Position numbers and translations under genes: made by a program
Notes under the pieces: generated by a model
Database searches by the model: none
What the model saw: only the letters and a program-made list of their open reading frames with translations
Told to the model about the DNA's origin: nothing
NCBI RefSeq assembly: GCF_001695575.1
Contig: NZ_LUAX01000001.1
Coordinates: 1,240,001-1,304,000, forward strand
Origin: Vibrio europaeus
Lineage (GTDB): Bacteria; Pseudomonadota; Gammaproteobacteria; Enterobacterales; Vibrionaceae
DNA: 64,000 bases
Reading direction: 5' to 3'
Part shown: positions 7,621 through 17,756 of the stretch, one piece after another
Position numbering within the stretch: position 1 is the stretch's first letter
How the letters are laid out: each line of letters starts with the position of its first letter

Positions 7621-10600
7621 TTAACTTGATGCTGGAATCACCATTTTGATCCAACGCTTATCCTCTTCCGTAAAATCTGGATTAGCTGTTGGGACGCTCG
7701 GTTCATCTTGTTTCTCTAGAGGAAGTGCCGGTAAGTAGAGTTCTTCAACTTGCAGCCGAGCTCGGATAACAAGTACGGGTAAGAACTTATACGTATACGA
7801 GCGATTTTTCCAAACACTATATTCACTATATGATTCTGGGATTGTAAGATTATGTTGAATAAAGTATGCACATCCTCCCTCCACGTCTTCCTGATGAATA
7901 ACCGCTAGATCATGTTTGCTCTGGTTAATAACGTTAGTCTCAATATCTGGGCCGTATACACTTGTTCGGCTTATTGTTTCAGTCACACGCTGAATAGCCT
8001 GTCTAGCATGGAAATGTATATCGATAGCATTTATGTTCAATAGAGACGCTAGGTTAGTGTTGAGATAAACAACATGGGTAACTCCTTGTGCTTTAAACCG
8101 ATTAGTGATTTCTTTAGAGAAAGATGTTTCAGCCTCAATGCGATATGACTTGATTGACAAGTTGAATAACAAACTAATAAATCGATTAAATGCGACTTTT
8201 GGATCTTGCAGGTGATTGTAATTCGAGGAGGGGTCAGCGCCAAATGGGCCATTCTTAAGCCAAATTTCCATTGGGGAGTCTTTAAAGAAGGTATAGAGTG
8301 CTAAACCAGTAACAGCAACCCCTATGCCTAGCCATGCAATAGGCCCCATGCCAAATAAAACTGGCGCACTGGTCGTAAATAGACCTGTTGCTATAGTCGT
8401 CACTAGCGTACCGGTCGCGACCATTCCCATTGCTATACTTGCGTCAATATCATTATTTTTAGCGAGTTTGAATGTGTCCCATGCTGCAATGCCGGCTGTC
8501 AATAGACCTGCGCCGATGCTGACCACTCCTAAACTACTAAGATTACTTATTAGCCTAACTGTACCTTGTCTAAATGTTAGGAGCTCTACAACTTTGTCTG
8601 GCACACTTAGTATCATTTTTTGTGAATTAGTTGCTAACCATGAAGCGTTTTTGGTGTACAGATTGGATGCATGGACTAAGGCTACACCTAAGTCAGTAAC
8701 TGCACTAATTGAGCTTAAGAAAGCATAAGCGCTTCTTTCTTTTGAGAACATTCTTTCCACATGTATATAGTTGTTCTTCAGATTAATCATCTCAATTACA
8801 ACGATAAAATAAGGAACTCTGAACTTTTCGTAGGCGTTACTTGCAGTCAATCCAGACTTGTTTAAATCCTCTAATGTTCGTCTCGTATTAGCCTGATTTA
8901 ATGCGTTAGTGATAGCGTTGTTTTCTGATACCACCACAACTTTTAATGGGAGTTTCGGACCAGTATCAGCTCTAACACCAGTGATGAGGTCGGAGCTTTT
9001 AAACGCATTTCTCCCAGTGGAAGCAAACAGTTTTCCAGACTTATCGTAGAGGCGTCCCATAGGTGTCTTTTTATTACGGGTTTTAATGTAGTCACGGTCA
9101 GTTGTACTCAATCCATAGCTAAGACCATGCCCGTGCACGCCGACAACCGTTCCTTTATACTCAGCACCACCCACTGGAGTGTACAATATATCCCCAAAAA
9201 ACTTAGAGTTAGTCGCTTTCATTAAACCCAATACAGGTGCGTAAGCACTATTGAACGCTATGACTTTTGCGTGTTCAGTTAAGTCTTTGCTTAGTGCTTG
9301 CAGTGCATCAAAGTAACCTTTAAGTATTCCATCAGTAACATTAGCCAAACGTCTTTCTGTGTTGAATGCTCCTTCTTCATTATCATTAGCCTTGGACATA
9401 AATGCTAGATCCATGAATTGCAGCTTTTCATCATTTATAAGAAAGTCTTCTTGTGCCCAAATAGCTAAAGATTCTGGTGTTGCAAAACCAGAGCCAGGGT
9501 TATTTGGCGTAGGTGATGTATAGCTTTCGTCTAACGTAATAGTTCCCTCTGGAGGAAATAGAATGGCATGTAACGGATGGTTACTATTTGAAGAAATGAT
9601 CTGCCTAACAGTCTCTAAATGTTGAGATTGTTTAATGTCAGTGTTGTTAGACATTTGATCTAGTTGCTCGACGCTAGCACTTAATGCACCAATAGCATTG
9701 CCTATTATGACATGAGCTGCCGCAGCATTTAGATCATTTAGTGAGCTTATATCTCGTAACACTCGTGCAATGCGGGTGTCTTGCAGTTTGTTATTTAGCT
9801 TCTCTTGGAGTAGTTTCGTATCTCTACAGCATATTTGGCGCTCTAGCGTTCTAAGAGTTCGATGAAAGCGTCCTCCTAAGTATTGATCAATATCGTCTTT
9901 GTGTTCATAAAATGGATTGCCTTGCTCACCGAAGCTTTTTGGCATAACCATTTTTTGTACAAGCTCAGCACACTGATAGTATTTTTGGGTACTCATATCA
10001 ACATATACTTGTTGCAGGTAACCCATTGCGAATAGTGTTAAGAACGTATGATGTCGCAAATCAAACAGCGGATCGTCTAATACAATCGCTCTCAATTGCC
10101 GTTGTTTCGCATCTTCTAGGAAGTCATTGCTTTGTGACGTAGACCATGTGTTCTCTGTATTTAAATCTGGCGTTAATATTTCTTTTAAAACAGATTGTTT
10201 TACGCCGTATTCATACTGGAACGGTTTATTGTATTTTAGTATGTCTAATGCTCGGCTCCCGTCTGCGTTCGCCGAAGTTATTTCATCTTTGATTTCCTGA
10301 TAGGTCTTTTTAACCCAATTTCCACTTAGGTCTCGGTTCAGTTTGGAGGGTTCAGCTAGAAAAAACTCAAGATCTGGTTCCCGAACTCGCATCTCTGGTA
10401 GATCTTTTGTCCTTAAAACATCTATATCTCCTTCAATATTGAGCTTATGAAAAGCAATCGCCCGTTGAGTTAACTCATTTACGTTTTCTTCCAAATAGTT
10501 AAGATACTGTGAACTCCACTGTGATTCTGAGAATGCGATATGTACTCTCGCACCCTGATTGTTATCTTTAGCGGGAATCCATAGTTCCTTTAGTGGTAAC

Positions 10601-11157
10601 CCCGTCGCAACTCGTTCTTCATCTTTGAAAGGTTTATCTTTGCCTGTCCGGTATCTATATAGGTGAATATCTCGGAGGGACATATTGCCATCATCTTCCG
10701 GGTGAACATTCACTTCTCGCCATGCTTTGTTGTTATAAAATATATAAATAAAACCAGCTCTAATCGGAGCAAGTCTGTCTTCATAAGATACTTCATCTTG
10801 ATATGTAGGAAGAAGAGTCAAAGGTAAGACTGAATGAACCAAGTAATCTTGCTCGTCTTGCTTTCTAGATATTGCCGTAACGCCTTGGAATAAAGGTAGC
10901 TTTATTGGGCCGTCTTCTGCTTCAATTTTTAGCCAAACATTGCGGTTTTCGCTTTCATCGCACCAATCCCAGCTGTAGACCGTGGTGTCGTCTAACTCAG
11001 GGTCGATGAGTTTTTTATTTTCAAGAGCAGATTGCTGTGACATGTCAGTGAGATCGTAAAACTCAAAATCTTGCTCTGAGCCGTGTTGAATGCCAGTAAC
11101 TTCAACATAAAACTTTTTACCTTCACAAGCTGGGTTTGAAGCGAACTTAGCAGACAT
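7621..11157 (-). CDS. vasX: VasX-like T6SS pore-forming effector with MIX motif
   Basis: An 1178-residue protein. The N-terminal third has the MIX marker of T6SS effectors, with core RAGFIYIF at residues 133-140 and the preceding strand LPLTLLPTYQ. A long central helical region follows. At about 866-959 lie three or more hydrophobic segments (SLGVVSIGAGLLTAGIAAW; MVATGTLVTTIATGLF; GPIAWLGIGVAVTGLALYTFF), then DSPMEIWLKNGPFG, a stretch typical of VasX. VasX of V. cholerae inserts in target membranes and dissipates membrane potential; I infer the same here. The gene overlaps the adaptor by 11 bases and precedes its probable immunity gene. The C-terminal tail of about 219 residues is soluble. 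Confidence 0.85.
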   Translation of the reverse strand: MSAKFASNPACEGKKFYVEVTGIQHGSEQDFEFYDLTDMSQQSALENKKLIDPELDDTTVYSWDWCDESENRNVWLKIEAEDGPIKLPLFQGVTAISRKQDEQDYLVHSVLPLTLLPTYQDEVSYEDRLAPIRAGFIYIFYNNKAWREVNVHPEDDGNMSLRDIHLYRYRTGKDKPFKDEERVATGLPLKELWIPAKDNNQGARVHIAFSESQWSSQYLNYLEENVNELTQRAIAFHKLNIEGDIDVLRTKDLPEMRVREPDLEFFLAEPSKLNRDLSGNWVKKTYQEIKDEITSANADGSRALDILKYNKPFQYEYGVKQSVLKEILTPDLNTENTWSTSQSNDFLEDAKQRQLRAIVLDDPLFDLRHHTFLTLFAMGYLQQVYVDMSTQKYYQCAELVQKMVMPKSFGEQGNPFYEHKDDIDQYLGGRFHRTLRTLERQICCRDTKLLQEKLNNKLQDTRIARVLRDISSLNDLNAAAAHVIIGNAIGALSASVEQLDQMSNNTDIKQSQHLETVRQIISSNSNHPLHAILFPPEGTITLDESYTSPTPNNPGSGFATPESLAIWAQEDFLINDEKLQFMDLAFMSKANDNEEGAFNTERRLANVTDGILKGYFDALQALSKDLTEHAKVIAFNSAYAPVLGLMKATNSKFFGDILYTPVGGAEYKGTVVGVHGHGLSYGLSTTDRDYIKTRNKKTPMGRLYDKSGKLFASTGRNAFKSSDLITGVRADTGPKLPLKVVVVSENNAITNALNQANTRRTLEDLNKSGLTASNAYEKFRVPYFIVVIEMINLKNNYIHVERMFSKERSAYAFLSSISAVTDLGVALVHASNLYTKNASWLATNSQKMILSVPDKVVELLTFRQGTVRLISNLSSLGVVSIGAGLLTAGIAAWDTFKLAKNNDIDASIAMGMVATGTLVTTIATGLFTTSAPVLFGMGPIAWLGIGVAVTGLALYTFFKDSPMEIWLKNGPFGADPSSNYNHLQDPKVAFNRFISLLFNLSIKSYRIEAETSFSKEITNRFKAQGVTHVVYLNTNLASLLNINAIDIHFHARQAIQRVTETISRTSVYGPDIETNVINQSKHDLAVIHQEDVEGGCAYFIQHNLTIPESYSEYSVWKNRSYTYKFLPVLVIRARLQVEELYLPALPLEKQDEPSVPTANPDFTEEDKRWIKMVIPASS

Positions 11158-11950
11158 AGTTATACTCCCTAGATATCAACTGTTCTAACTGTTTCACAAT
11201 ATTCTCTGATGTTTGGTTGGTGTCCACCTGGTAGCGGTTATCTAGAGATATGCTATAGGTATGCACTAAATGGCGTAGTTTCGACAATAGTTTTGGTTGT
11301 TCAATTTGATGTTGTGTGCAAAAAGAGTTTACGCTTTTCTGATTTTTCCAATCAAAAGCCTGTATATCCTCAGCTTGTGCCCAAGCATCTATTTCTTGTT
11401 CGATAAACTTATCGTTTAAACCTTGTTCCTGAGATTGGGCTAGTAGCCAAGTGGCTGAAGAGAAGGGGCTGAATTCCCCTTCGATATGTACCCATTCATT
11501 TACTTCACTCTTTACCTGTTTATAGAAGCAGACAGCGGATAAACAGCCGAGCCATTTGCTTGAGTCCTCTTGACTAGCTCGGAAAAAGAAGTAACTGGCT
11601 ACCGATGGTAAATAATAGTGAAAGAGCCCTTTTCTATCGCCATCGAACTGTATTTGCAATCGGTTTCTTAGTTGCTGTAGCACTTGCTTAAAGCTGATAT
11701 CTAAAGGGGCCGCAAAGTAGAGAGTTTCTTTCTGCGGTAGTGAATTTATCAGTGCATCACCTTTCTTAAGTGAAACAACCAAAGGACTTCGATCAAGCAA
11801 TGATTCTAGGGGGGTTGTTAAATATAAAGGCTCTACTGTGTGGTCTGAGATTTTTTGAAAAACTTCTGCCAGCATATTGTCGTAATGATTCACTAATGCA
11901 TACCAATTGACTCGTTGTTTTTGCTGCTTTTCGCAGAGTGAGAGCTTCAT
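11147..11950 (-). CDS. DUF4123 T6SS effector adaptor (VasW/Tap-1 type)
   Basis: A 267-residue protein between vgrG and the vasX-like gene, overlapping vgrG by 4 bases and the effector by 11. DUF4123 proteins are chaperone-adaptors that load a specific effector onto the VgrG tip and are not themselves exported. Visible family blocks are NWYALVNHYD near the N-terminus, DRSPLVVSL and the central GLFHYYLPSVASYFFFRA. In V. cholerae the gene in this place is vasW, which is needed for VasX delivery. The start overlaps the vgrG stop (ATGA arrangement), so translation is probably coupled. Confidence 0.85.
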   Translation of the reverse strand: MKLSLCEKQQKQRVNWYALVNHYDNMLAEVFQKISDHTVEPLYLTTPLESLLDRSPLVVSLKKGDALINSLPQKETLYFAAPLDISFKQVLQQLRNRLQIQFDGDRKGLFHYYLPSVASYFFFRASQEDSSKWLGCLSAVCFYKQVKSEVNEWVHIEGEFSPFSSATWLLAQSQEQGLNDKFIEQEIDAWAQAEDIQAFDWKNQKSVNSFCTQHQIEQPKLLSKLRHLVHTYSISLDNRYQVDTNQTSENIVKQLEQLISREYNYVC

Positions 11951-14055
11951 GAATTGTTACCACACGGACAGTCACTTAAGGGACAACTGCCGTCTGTCCG
12001 TTTTTGACACAATTGAGTGATAGGCATGCCAACTTTAATATCAGCAGTCACCTGCTGAATAAGCGTCGGAGTCGGGTTGGCTAAAACTACCTCCTCTGGC
12101 GCCACCGGCGCTTCTAACCCCAACGGTAAAACAGGTGCTATACCACCGTAGCCGCTGCCGCTTCCTGCGCTGCCACCAGAATTAAGGTTGATAGCGGAGC
12201 CAACGACATGGACGCCGCCTGCATCGACTTTGACGAAGCTTCCACCCGCTTTTATGGTGATGCAGCTACCTGCATCGAGAACGATCTTATTGCCTGCTTT
12301 TAGGTGTACTTCGTCACCTGCATCGATAGCCGTTTTGCTTTTCACCTTTTGTTGCAGTCCACCACCAATATTGACGGACTTGTCGGCGATCACTCTTTCT
12401 CGGAGTTCGCCTTGGACTGTTAAGTGCCGATTGTTATTCGTCAGTTCAAACTGGTCATTTTCTACGGTGAGATGTTTGTCATGCTTAATTTCTAACGAGT
12501 GATCGTTTTTTACCTCTATGTCGAAGTCTTTTTGCGCATGAACATAGATACGCTCTTTGTCTGCTTGATCTTCAAAGCTCAATTCATTGAAACCCTGTCC
12601 TTGATAGGTCTCTGTTCGAATCGCGGTTTTAGTTTTATGTTCCGGGAGTGAATAGGGAGGAACATTCGTGGCGTGGTAAGTTCGACCTGTAATGATCGGT
12701 TGATCCGGATCGCCATTTAAGAAAGAGACGATAACCTCATGCCCCACGCGTGGTAGCGCGACCATCCCATATTGATTACCCGCCCAGCCTTGCGACACTC
12801 TCACCCAACATGAGCTATTTTCATCATTGTTCGAATAGCGATCCCAATGGAAATGCACTTTTACTCGGCCGTACTCATCGCAGTAGATGTCTTCCCCTTC
12901 GGGCCCAGCAACGGTCGCTACCATTGGTCCGTCTACCTGAGGTTTTACAGTTGGTTCAGCTTGCCAAACATAATCTGTCGGTATCACTTTAAACTGATTG
13001 CTATAAGTAGTTTCACCACTGCCACCCTCTTCTTCTAGAGCTTGAGGCTGCTTTCCGACATGTTCTACACAAACAACTAGCCATTCACGATTCACTTCAG
13101 CGGTAATGTGTTCTTGCAGCTCGAACTTTTTGCCCGCAATAATACCGGCATGGTTACTTTTCCCCAATGCCGTTCTTGCGTCTCGACGCAGGTACGCTAG
13201 GCGCGCAGTATTAAACAAAGTTCCTGATGCGTCGTCTTTAAATCTCCCCGGAAAATCGAAGTGTTCGTATACGTCTGCTCTTTGGTAATCCATTTTAGTG
13301 CCGCGTGCATTTTGGGCAAACGTATATGTCGGCTTTTTAAAACTGTAGTCTTGAAGGTCGTTATGACTTACTTCGCTGCGCACCCGAGTAGAAAACGTAT
13401 TGATGAAGGGCTGCTCAACCACTCCCCCACTTATGCTGTTGTATGGAATAGGCTGTGCCAGTTTGAGAAGACCATCGTTAGCGTCAGTGAATAAGATCGT
13501 ATGTTTACCTTGCTCATGGACAAAGCTATATACCATACCTTCTTCTGCAGCCAGTCGATGGAGGAAGTCGAGATCAGACTCTCTATATTGAACGCAAAAC
13601 TCTCGCTGAATGTGTTCGTTCTTAAGCACAAAAGCGTATTCATTGATGCCCATTTCTTGGAGCAAAACAGACAGGATTTCGGGTACCGTTTTTAATTGGA
13701 AGATACGTGAATTGCGTCGTAATGCGAGTCGCTCTAGTGCTGGCACCATAGTCAGGGTATAGAAGGTATGATGATGGCCTGTGTCCCCCTTACCAAACTG
13801 GCGCACGATGCCATTTAACCGCTGAACAATCACCCCATCTCGAACGATTTCAAAATCAACGCAGCGATCCACAATATCGTTAGCCGATAGGTTAGGTTGA
13901 CGACTAGCAAGTTGAAATTCGAAACGAAAGCCATTGCTGTCAACACCATTACTTAACTTCGTGTGCGAGAACGAGTCTCGACCCGAATACTCGATAACAC
14001 GCAATGTGTCTGGCTCTTGTCCATCGATTTGAATATTGAAGCTAAGCGTTGGCAT
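11947..14055 (-). CDS. vgrG: T6SS spike protein VgrG
   Basis: A 702-residue trimeric spike protein. It has the gp27-like N-terminal part (FLHRLAAEEGMVYSFVHE near 170), the gp5 OB-fold (EDIYCDEYGRVKVHFHWDR, WVRVSQGWAGNQYGMVALPRVGHEVIVSFLNGDPDQPIITGRTY) and a beta-prism of short repeats (HLKAGNKIVLDAG, ITIKAGGSF). After the needle there is a Gly/Ser linker and a C-terminal tail of about 60 residues ending in a cysteine-rich piece (LCQKRTDGSCPLSDCPCGNNS) rather than a known enzyme domain. Length and neighbours match V. cholerae VgrG-2. AAGGA lies eight bases before the ATG at 14055. No hcp gene precedes it and no PAAR gene is nearby. Confidence 0.95.
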   Translation of the reverse strand: MPTLSFNIQIDGQEPDTLRVIEYSGRDSFSHTKLSNGVDSNGFRFEFQLASRQPNLSANDIVDRCVDFEIVRDGVIVQRLNGIVRQFGKGDTGHHHTFYTLTMVPALERLALRRNSRIFQLKTVPEILSVLLQEMGINEYAFVLKNEHIQREFCVQYRESDLDFLHRLAAEEGMVYSFVHEQGKHTILFTDANDGLLKLAQPIPYNSISGGVVEQPFINTFSTRVRSEVSHNDLQDYSFKKPTYTFAQNARGTKMDYQRADVYEHFDFPGRFKDDASGTLFNTARLAYLRRDARTALGKSNHAGIIAGKKFELQEHITAEVNREWLVVCVEHVGKQPQALEEEGGSGETTYSNQFKVIPTDYVWQAEPTVKPQVDGPMVATVAGPEGEDIYCDEYGRVKVHFHWDRYSNNDENSSCWVRVSQGWAGNQYGMVALPRVGHEVIVSFLNGDPDQPIITGRTYHATNVPPYSLPEHKTKTAIRTETYQGQGFNELSFEDQADKERIYVHAQKDFDIEVKNDHSLEIKHDKHLTVENDQFELTNNNRHLTVQGELRERVIADKSVNIGGGLQQKVKSKTAIDAGDEVHLKAGNKIVLDAGSCITIKAGGSFVKVDAGGVHVVGSAINLNSGGSAGSGSGYGGIAPVLPLGLEAPVAPEEVVLANPTPTLIQQVTADIKVGMPITQLCQKRTDGSCPLSDCPCGNNS

Positions 14056-14307
14056 TGTAACGTCCTTCTATTAGAGGCTTTGGACAGAAAACTATCCGAA
14101 GCAGTTACAAAGCAAACTTAATACCAATCGTAATTATCAAAGTTTCAATAACTTATGTAGCTTCGAGACCTTCAATGAGCAACGAATTACCTCAATCAAG
14201 CAAACTCTTGCTCAGAAAGACCAATTAGTTAGCTAGCCAACAATTAATTATTATCCACCAAACACTTACAGTCTGGTATGGTGTAACCTAGGTTGTGCTT
14301 AGACTAG

Positions 14308-15276
14308 ATGGAACTGATGGATATTCTTAACCAATTGCAATTTTCTCTCTCGATTACCGGGCCTATCTGTTTGATGCTTATATTGGGAATCGTGTTTAAG
14401 CGCATTGGTTTGATTAACGATAACTTTATTGATGTCGGCTCAAAGCTGGTCTTCAAAGTGACTCTCCCAACTATGCTGTTTTTGAGCATCGTGGTTTCTG
14501 AACACGACTTTTATGCGGCCAGTAGCTTTATTGCTTTTGGGGTTGTCTCAAGTGTATTGTTTTTTATCTTCTCCTCCATTGCCGTCAAAGGTCTTTTTTC
14601 CCAATCGCCAGATAAAGGCGTTATTGTACAGGGTAGTTTCAGAGCCAATACGGGCATCATTGGCATAGCTTATGTGGCTAATGCCTTCGGAGAACAAGGC
14701 GTCGCGTTGGGCGCGATCTACGTTGCCGCCATCACTCTCACCTACAACATTCTGGCGGTGATCTGTTTGACACCCAAAGGTGCCGAGTCTAGTGAGAACG
14801 TTGGAAAGATGATGATCTCCACCCTGACAAAGAACCCTTTAATCATTTCTATCCTTCTAGGGCTCGTCGTTTATTTGCTCTCTATTCCTGTCCCTGATAT
14901 CGCAGTGGATGCGGGTAACTACCTCGCTAAAATGACCCTCCCCCTAGCATTATTATGTACTGGCGGCTCACTTAACTTAGGTTCATTGAAAAAGGAGCCT
15001 GGCCCCTCTTGGTTTGCCAGCTGCAATAAGCTAGTGATTGCCCCCGTACTCATCACAGCAGCTGCTTACTGGCTTGGCTTTCGCGGCCTTGAACTTGGTG
15101 TTTTGTTCTTTATGAATGCTGCCCCCGTTGCCGCTGCAAGCTACGTAATGGCCCGTTCGATGGGAGGAAACTCAACTCTAGCTGCCAACATCATTGCTTT
15201 AACCACCGTGCTATCAACTTTAACGTGCACAGTGGGCGTCCTGCTGCTTCTTGGCTTAGATCTGATGTATACATAG
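14308..15276 (+). CDS. AEC family transporter
   Basis: A 322-residue integral membrane protein with about ten hydrophobic segments in the 5+5 arrangement of the auxin efflux carrier family. Recognisable blocks are SKLVFKVTLPTMLFLSIV near the N-terminus, FRANTGIIGIAY in the middle, and LPLALLCTGGSL with AAPVAAASYVMARSMGG in the second half. Bacterial AEC proteins export or import small carboxylates such as malate or malonate; the substrate here is unknown. A second in-frame ATG at 14317 is also possible. It is divergent from the T6SS cluster, with 252 bases between. Confidence 0.85.
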   Translation: MELMDILNQLQFSLSITGPICLMLILGIVFKRIGLINDNFIDVGSKLVFKVTLPTMLFLSIVVSEHDFYAASSFIAFGVVSSVLFFIFSSIAVKGLFSQSPDKGVIVQGSFRANTGIIGIAYVANAFGEQGVALGAIYVAAITLTYNILAVICLTPKGAESSENVGKMMISTLTKNPLIISILLGLVVYLLSIPVPDIAVDAGNYLAKMTLPLALLCTGGSLNLGSLKKEPGPSWFASCNKLVIAPVLITAAAYWLGFRGLELGVLFFMNAAPVAAASYVMARSMGGNSTLAANIIALTTVLSTLTCTVGVLLLLGLDLMYT

Positions 15277-15399
15277 AATCAATATAATACTCTGTTATAT
15301 AAGCATTTTAATAATAAAATAGAGTAACAAATTCTTTGCTTTACTTTTAGAGTGTTTCGACTTAGATTTCGCTCAATTATTACCCTTTTTGAGACTACT

Positions 15400-16290
15400 A
15401 TGCCTGAGCAGCGTTTAGGCAATGGAATGGCCGCTTTTTCATTTTTACTATGGGGCCTGTTGCCACTTTATTATCAATTTTTGCCCAGCGCGGCGACGGA
15501 TGAGTTGCTCGCGTTGCGTCTGATTGCCTCGGTACCGCTCGGAGCGTTGATTGTACTAGGCGTGACAAAGCGTCTACCTGACATACGCACGATCTGGGCA
15601 GACAAGCGTTCCCTAGCCTATACCACTGCGGCTACAATCATGATGTCGATTTCGTGGTGTGCGTTTACATGGGCAATGACCCATGATCGAGTCATCGATG
15701 CCAGCCTAGGCTTTTTTATTAGTCCGATTACTATGATGGCACTTGGTGTATTTTTCTTGAAGGAGTCGCTGTCCATTGGCAAGAAAGTCGCTCTAGTCCT
15801 CGCTTGTATTGGCCTCACGTATCAAATCATCCACTATGGCGAGATCCCATACATTGCACTAACAATGGCAATATTCTTTACCTTTTATGGCTGGTGTAAA
15901 AAGAAAATCAACTATAACTGGAGTACCGGACTGTATGTTGAAGCTTTGGTGTTGCTGCCTATCGCGCTTTTCTATATGGGCTATAAAGAACTGACGGTCG
16001 GTACTGAGTCTTTACATCAAGGAGCAACCACACTTGCGCTTTATTTGGGTGCAGCCCCTGCCACTCTACTTCCTTTGGTGTTTTACTCAATTGCGATTCG
16101 ATTAACGACCATGTCGACCATTGGATTAATGCAATACATCGAGCCGACTATTCAGTTCTTCCTCGCGATTTACTTGTTTGGAGAAGCCTTTGATGAGGTG
16201 AAGTTAATCAGCTTCAGCTTTATATGGGCAGGGCTAATCTTTACCATTTTTGACAGTTTACGCTTTAAATATACCGCCAAGTACAGATAG
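15400..16290 (+). CDS. rarD: EamA family transporter RarD
   Basis: A 296-residue, ten-helix drug/metabolite transporter of the RarD type. The start at 15400 (MPEQRLGNGMAAFSFLLWGLLPLYY) gives the same length as E. coli RarD. An upstream in-frame GTG at 15352 would add 16 residues that look non-coding. Family blocks include SLGFFISPITMMALGVFFLKE and IGLMQYIEPTIQFFLAIYLFGE. The exact substrate of RarD is not established. It is followed directly by a strong terminator shared with the convergent permease gene. Confidence 0.9.
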   Translation: MPEQRLGNGMAAFSFLLWGLLPLYYQFLPSAATDELLALRLIASVPLGALIVLGVTKRLPDIRTIWADKRSLAYTTAATIMMSISWCAFTWAMTHDRVIDASLGFFISPITMMALGVFFLKESLSIGKKVALVLACIGLTYQIIHYGEIPYIALTMAIFFTFYGWCKKKINYNWSTGLYVEALVLLPIALFYMGYKELTVGTESLHQGATTLALYLGAAPATLLPLVFYSIAIRLTTMSTIGLMQYIEPTIQFFLAIYLFGEAFDEVKLISFSFIWAGLIFTIFDSLRFKYTAKYR

Positions 16291-16292
16291 AA

Positions 16293-16323
16293 AAATCCCC
16301 TGCCTTAATAGGTAGGGGATTTC
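16293..16323. terminator. Bidirectional terminator between rarD and the arcD-like gene
   Basis: AAATCCCCTGCC (16293-16304) pairs with GGTAGGGGATTT (16311-16322), with one wobble pair. It is flanked by A and T runs, so it works for both convergent genes. Confidence 0.8.
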
Positions 16324-16337
16324 TTCGCACACTCAGC

Positions 16338-17756
16338 TTAGAAAGCTAAGCTCAAGCTGCCTTGCCAAATCATACCAACGGTCAGCATTGCTATAACACC
16401 TAACACCCCAGCACCAAGCCTCTCGCGCCCTTCAAATGGATTTATGCCCTGCTCCTTCTTAGCCTGTATGTAAAAGTAGAGCCCTGGAAGATACAAAATC
16501 GTAGAAAGCAGTAAGTAGTTTAAACCCGACGCATAAAGTAACCAGATACCATAGAGGGTTGCTCCAGCACCGACAAGCAATAAGCTTCCTTTGTTTTTTT
16601 CCTCGATCGCTATCTTTAATACGAATGCACCGACAAGAAAATACGGCACTAAGATCATTTCTGAAGCGATGATCAATAAGGTGTCATAAGTACTGCCAGC
16701 AAACATCACGAACACGAGAGATATTTGAATCCAAACATTGGTCAAAGTGAGTGGCTTAACAGGGCTGCCCGCTTTATTTAACTGAGCATAGCGTTTAGGG
16801 AACATCTTCTCTTTCGCGCACAAGTAAGGCGCTTCGGATGCCAGAACCGTCCAGCTAAGAAATGCACCACAGACTGAAATCAGTAGTCCGACACTAATAA
16901 TGTATTGACCCCAAGGCCCTAAAATTTCGGTTAACACTTTCGCCATAGATGGGTTTTGATAGCCTGCCAGCTCAACAGGTTTTATCACCCCCATAGACAG
17001 CAAAGTCACAAATACATAAATCGCTAACGCAGTAAGGAGACCAAGAATCGTCGCTCGGCCAATATCTTTACGATTTCTTGCACGGCCCGAGACAACGACA
17101 GCGCCTTCAATACCAATGAACACCCAAACCGTTACCAACATGGTACTTTTTACTTGAGACATCAAATCATGCCCTTCACCAAAGTGAAGCCCTGTGAAAT
17201 CCAAAGTAAAAGTGTTCCACTGAAAAGCAAAAGCAGCGCAGACAATAAAGATAAACAAAGGTACCAACTTAGCGTAGGTCGTCACCATGTTGATCAGTGC
17301 TGCGGTTTGAACGCCTCGTAGCACCAAGGCATGAACCATCCAAAGTAAGCATGAAGCCCCGACAACTGAAACAAGCGTATTCCCTTGGCCGAAAATGATG
17401 TTGTCTGGTGTATCAAACAGCATTCCAAGCGTGCTAAAAACAATGACTAGATAAGAAACGTTAGCCAGCATAGCACTTAGCCAGTACCCCCAAGCAGAGC
17501 AAAAACCAACAAAGTCACCAAAACCTTCTTTTGCGTAGCCAAAAACGCCACTATCGACATTCGGCCTATGTGACGCAAGCTTTTGAAAAGAAAGGGCGAG
17601 AAAGATCATACCTACACCCGTTATCGTCCAACCGATCATTACTGCTGCTGGACTGGCAACCGATGCCATATTTTGAGGCAAGCTAAAAACACCAGCGCCG
17701 ATCATCGAACCGATGACGATCGCAGTTAGTGAACTCAAGCCGAGTTTATTATCCAT
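16338..17756 (-). CDS. APC-family basic amino acid antiporter, ArcD-like
   Basis: A 472-residue permease with about twelve to thirteen membrane segments. The start KLGLSSLTAIVIGSMIGAGVFSLP holds the G-S/A-G substrate loop of TM1, and GWTITGVGMIFLALSFQKLA and VFIGIEGAVVVSGRARNRKDIG are typical of the basic amino acid/polyamine antiporter group that includes arginine-ornithine exchangers. I infer arginine/ornithine or lysine exchange from this. No arc deiminase genes are adjacent. GGA lies eight bases before the ATG. The nearly 500-base upstream region contains a probable independent small RNA gene. Confidence 0.85.
   Translation of the reverse strand: MDNKLGLSSLTAIVIGSMIGAGVFSLPQNMASVASPAAVMIGWTITGVGMIFLALSFQKLASHRPNVDSGVFGYAKEGFGDFVGFCSAWGYWLSAMLANVSYLVIVFSTLGMLFDTPDNIIFGQGNTLVSVVGASCLLWMVHALVLRGVQTAALINMVTTYAKLVPLFIFIVCAAFAFQWNTFTLDFTGLHFGEGHDLMSQVKSTMLVTVWVFIGIEGAVVVSGRARNRKDIGRATILGLLTALAIYVFVTLLSMGVIKPVELAGYQNPSMAKVLTEILGPWGQYIISVGLLISVCGAFLSWTVLASEAPYLCAKEKMFPKRYAQLNKAGSPVKPLTLTNVWIQISLVFVMFAGSTYDTLLIIASEMILVPYFLVGAFVLKIAIEEKNKGSLLLVGAGATLYGIWLLYASGLNYLLLSTILYLPGLYFYIQAKKEQGINPFEGRERLGAGVLGVIAMLTVGMIWQGSLSLAF

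Noticed and set aside
8324..8728. A 134-codon + strand frame inside the vasX-like gene
   Set aside because: It is the antisense shadow of the hydrophobic segments of the effector; no start signals.
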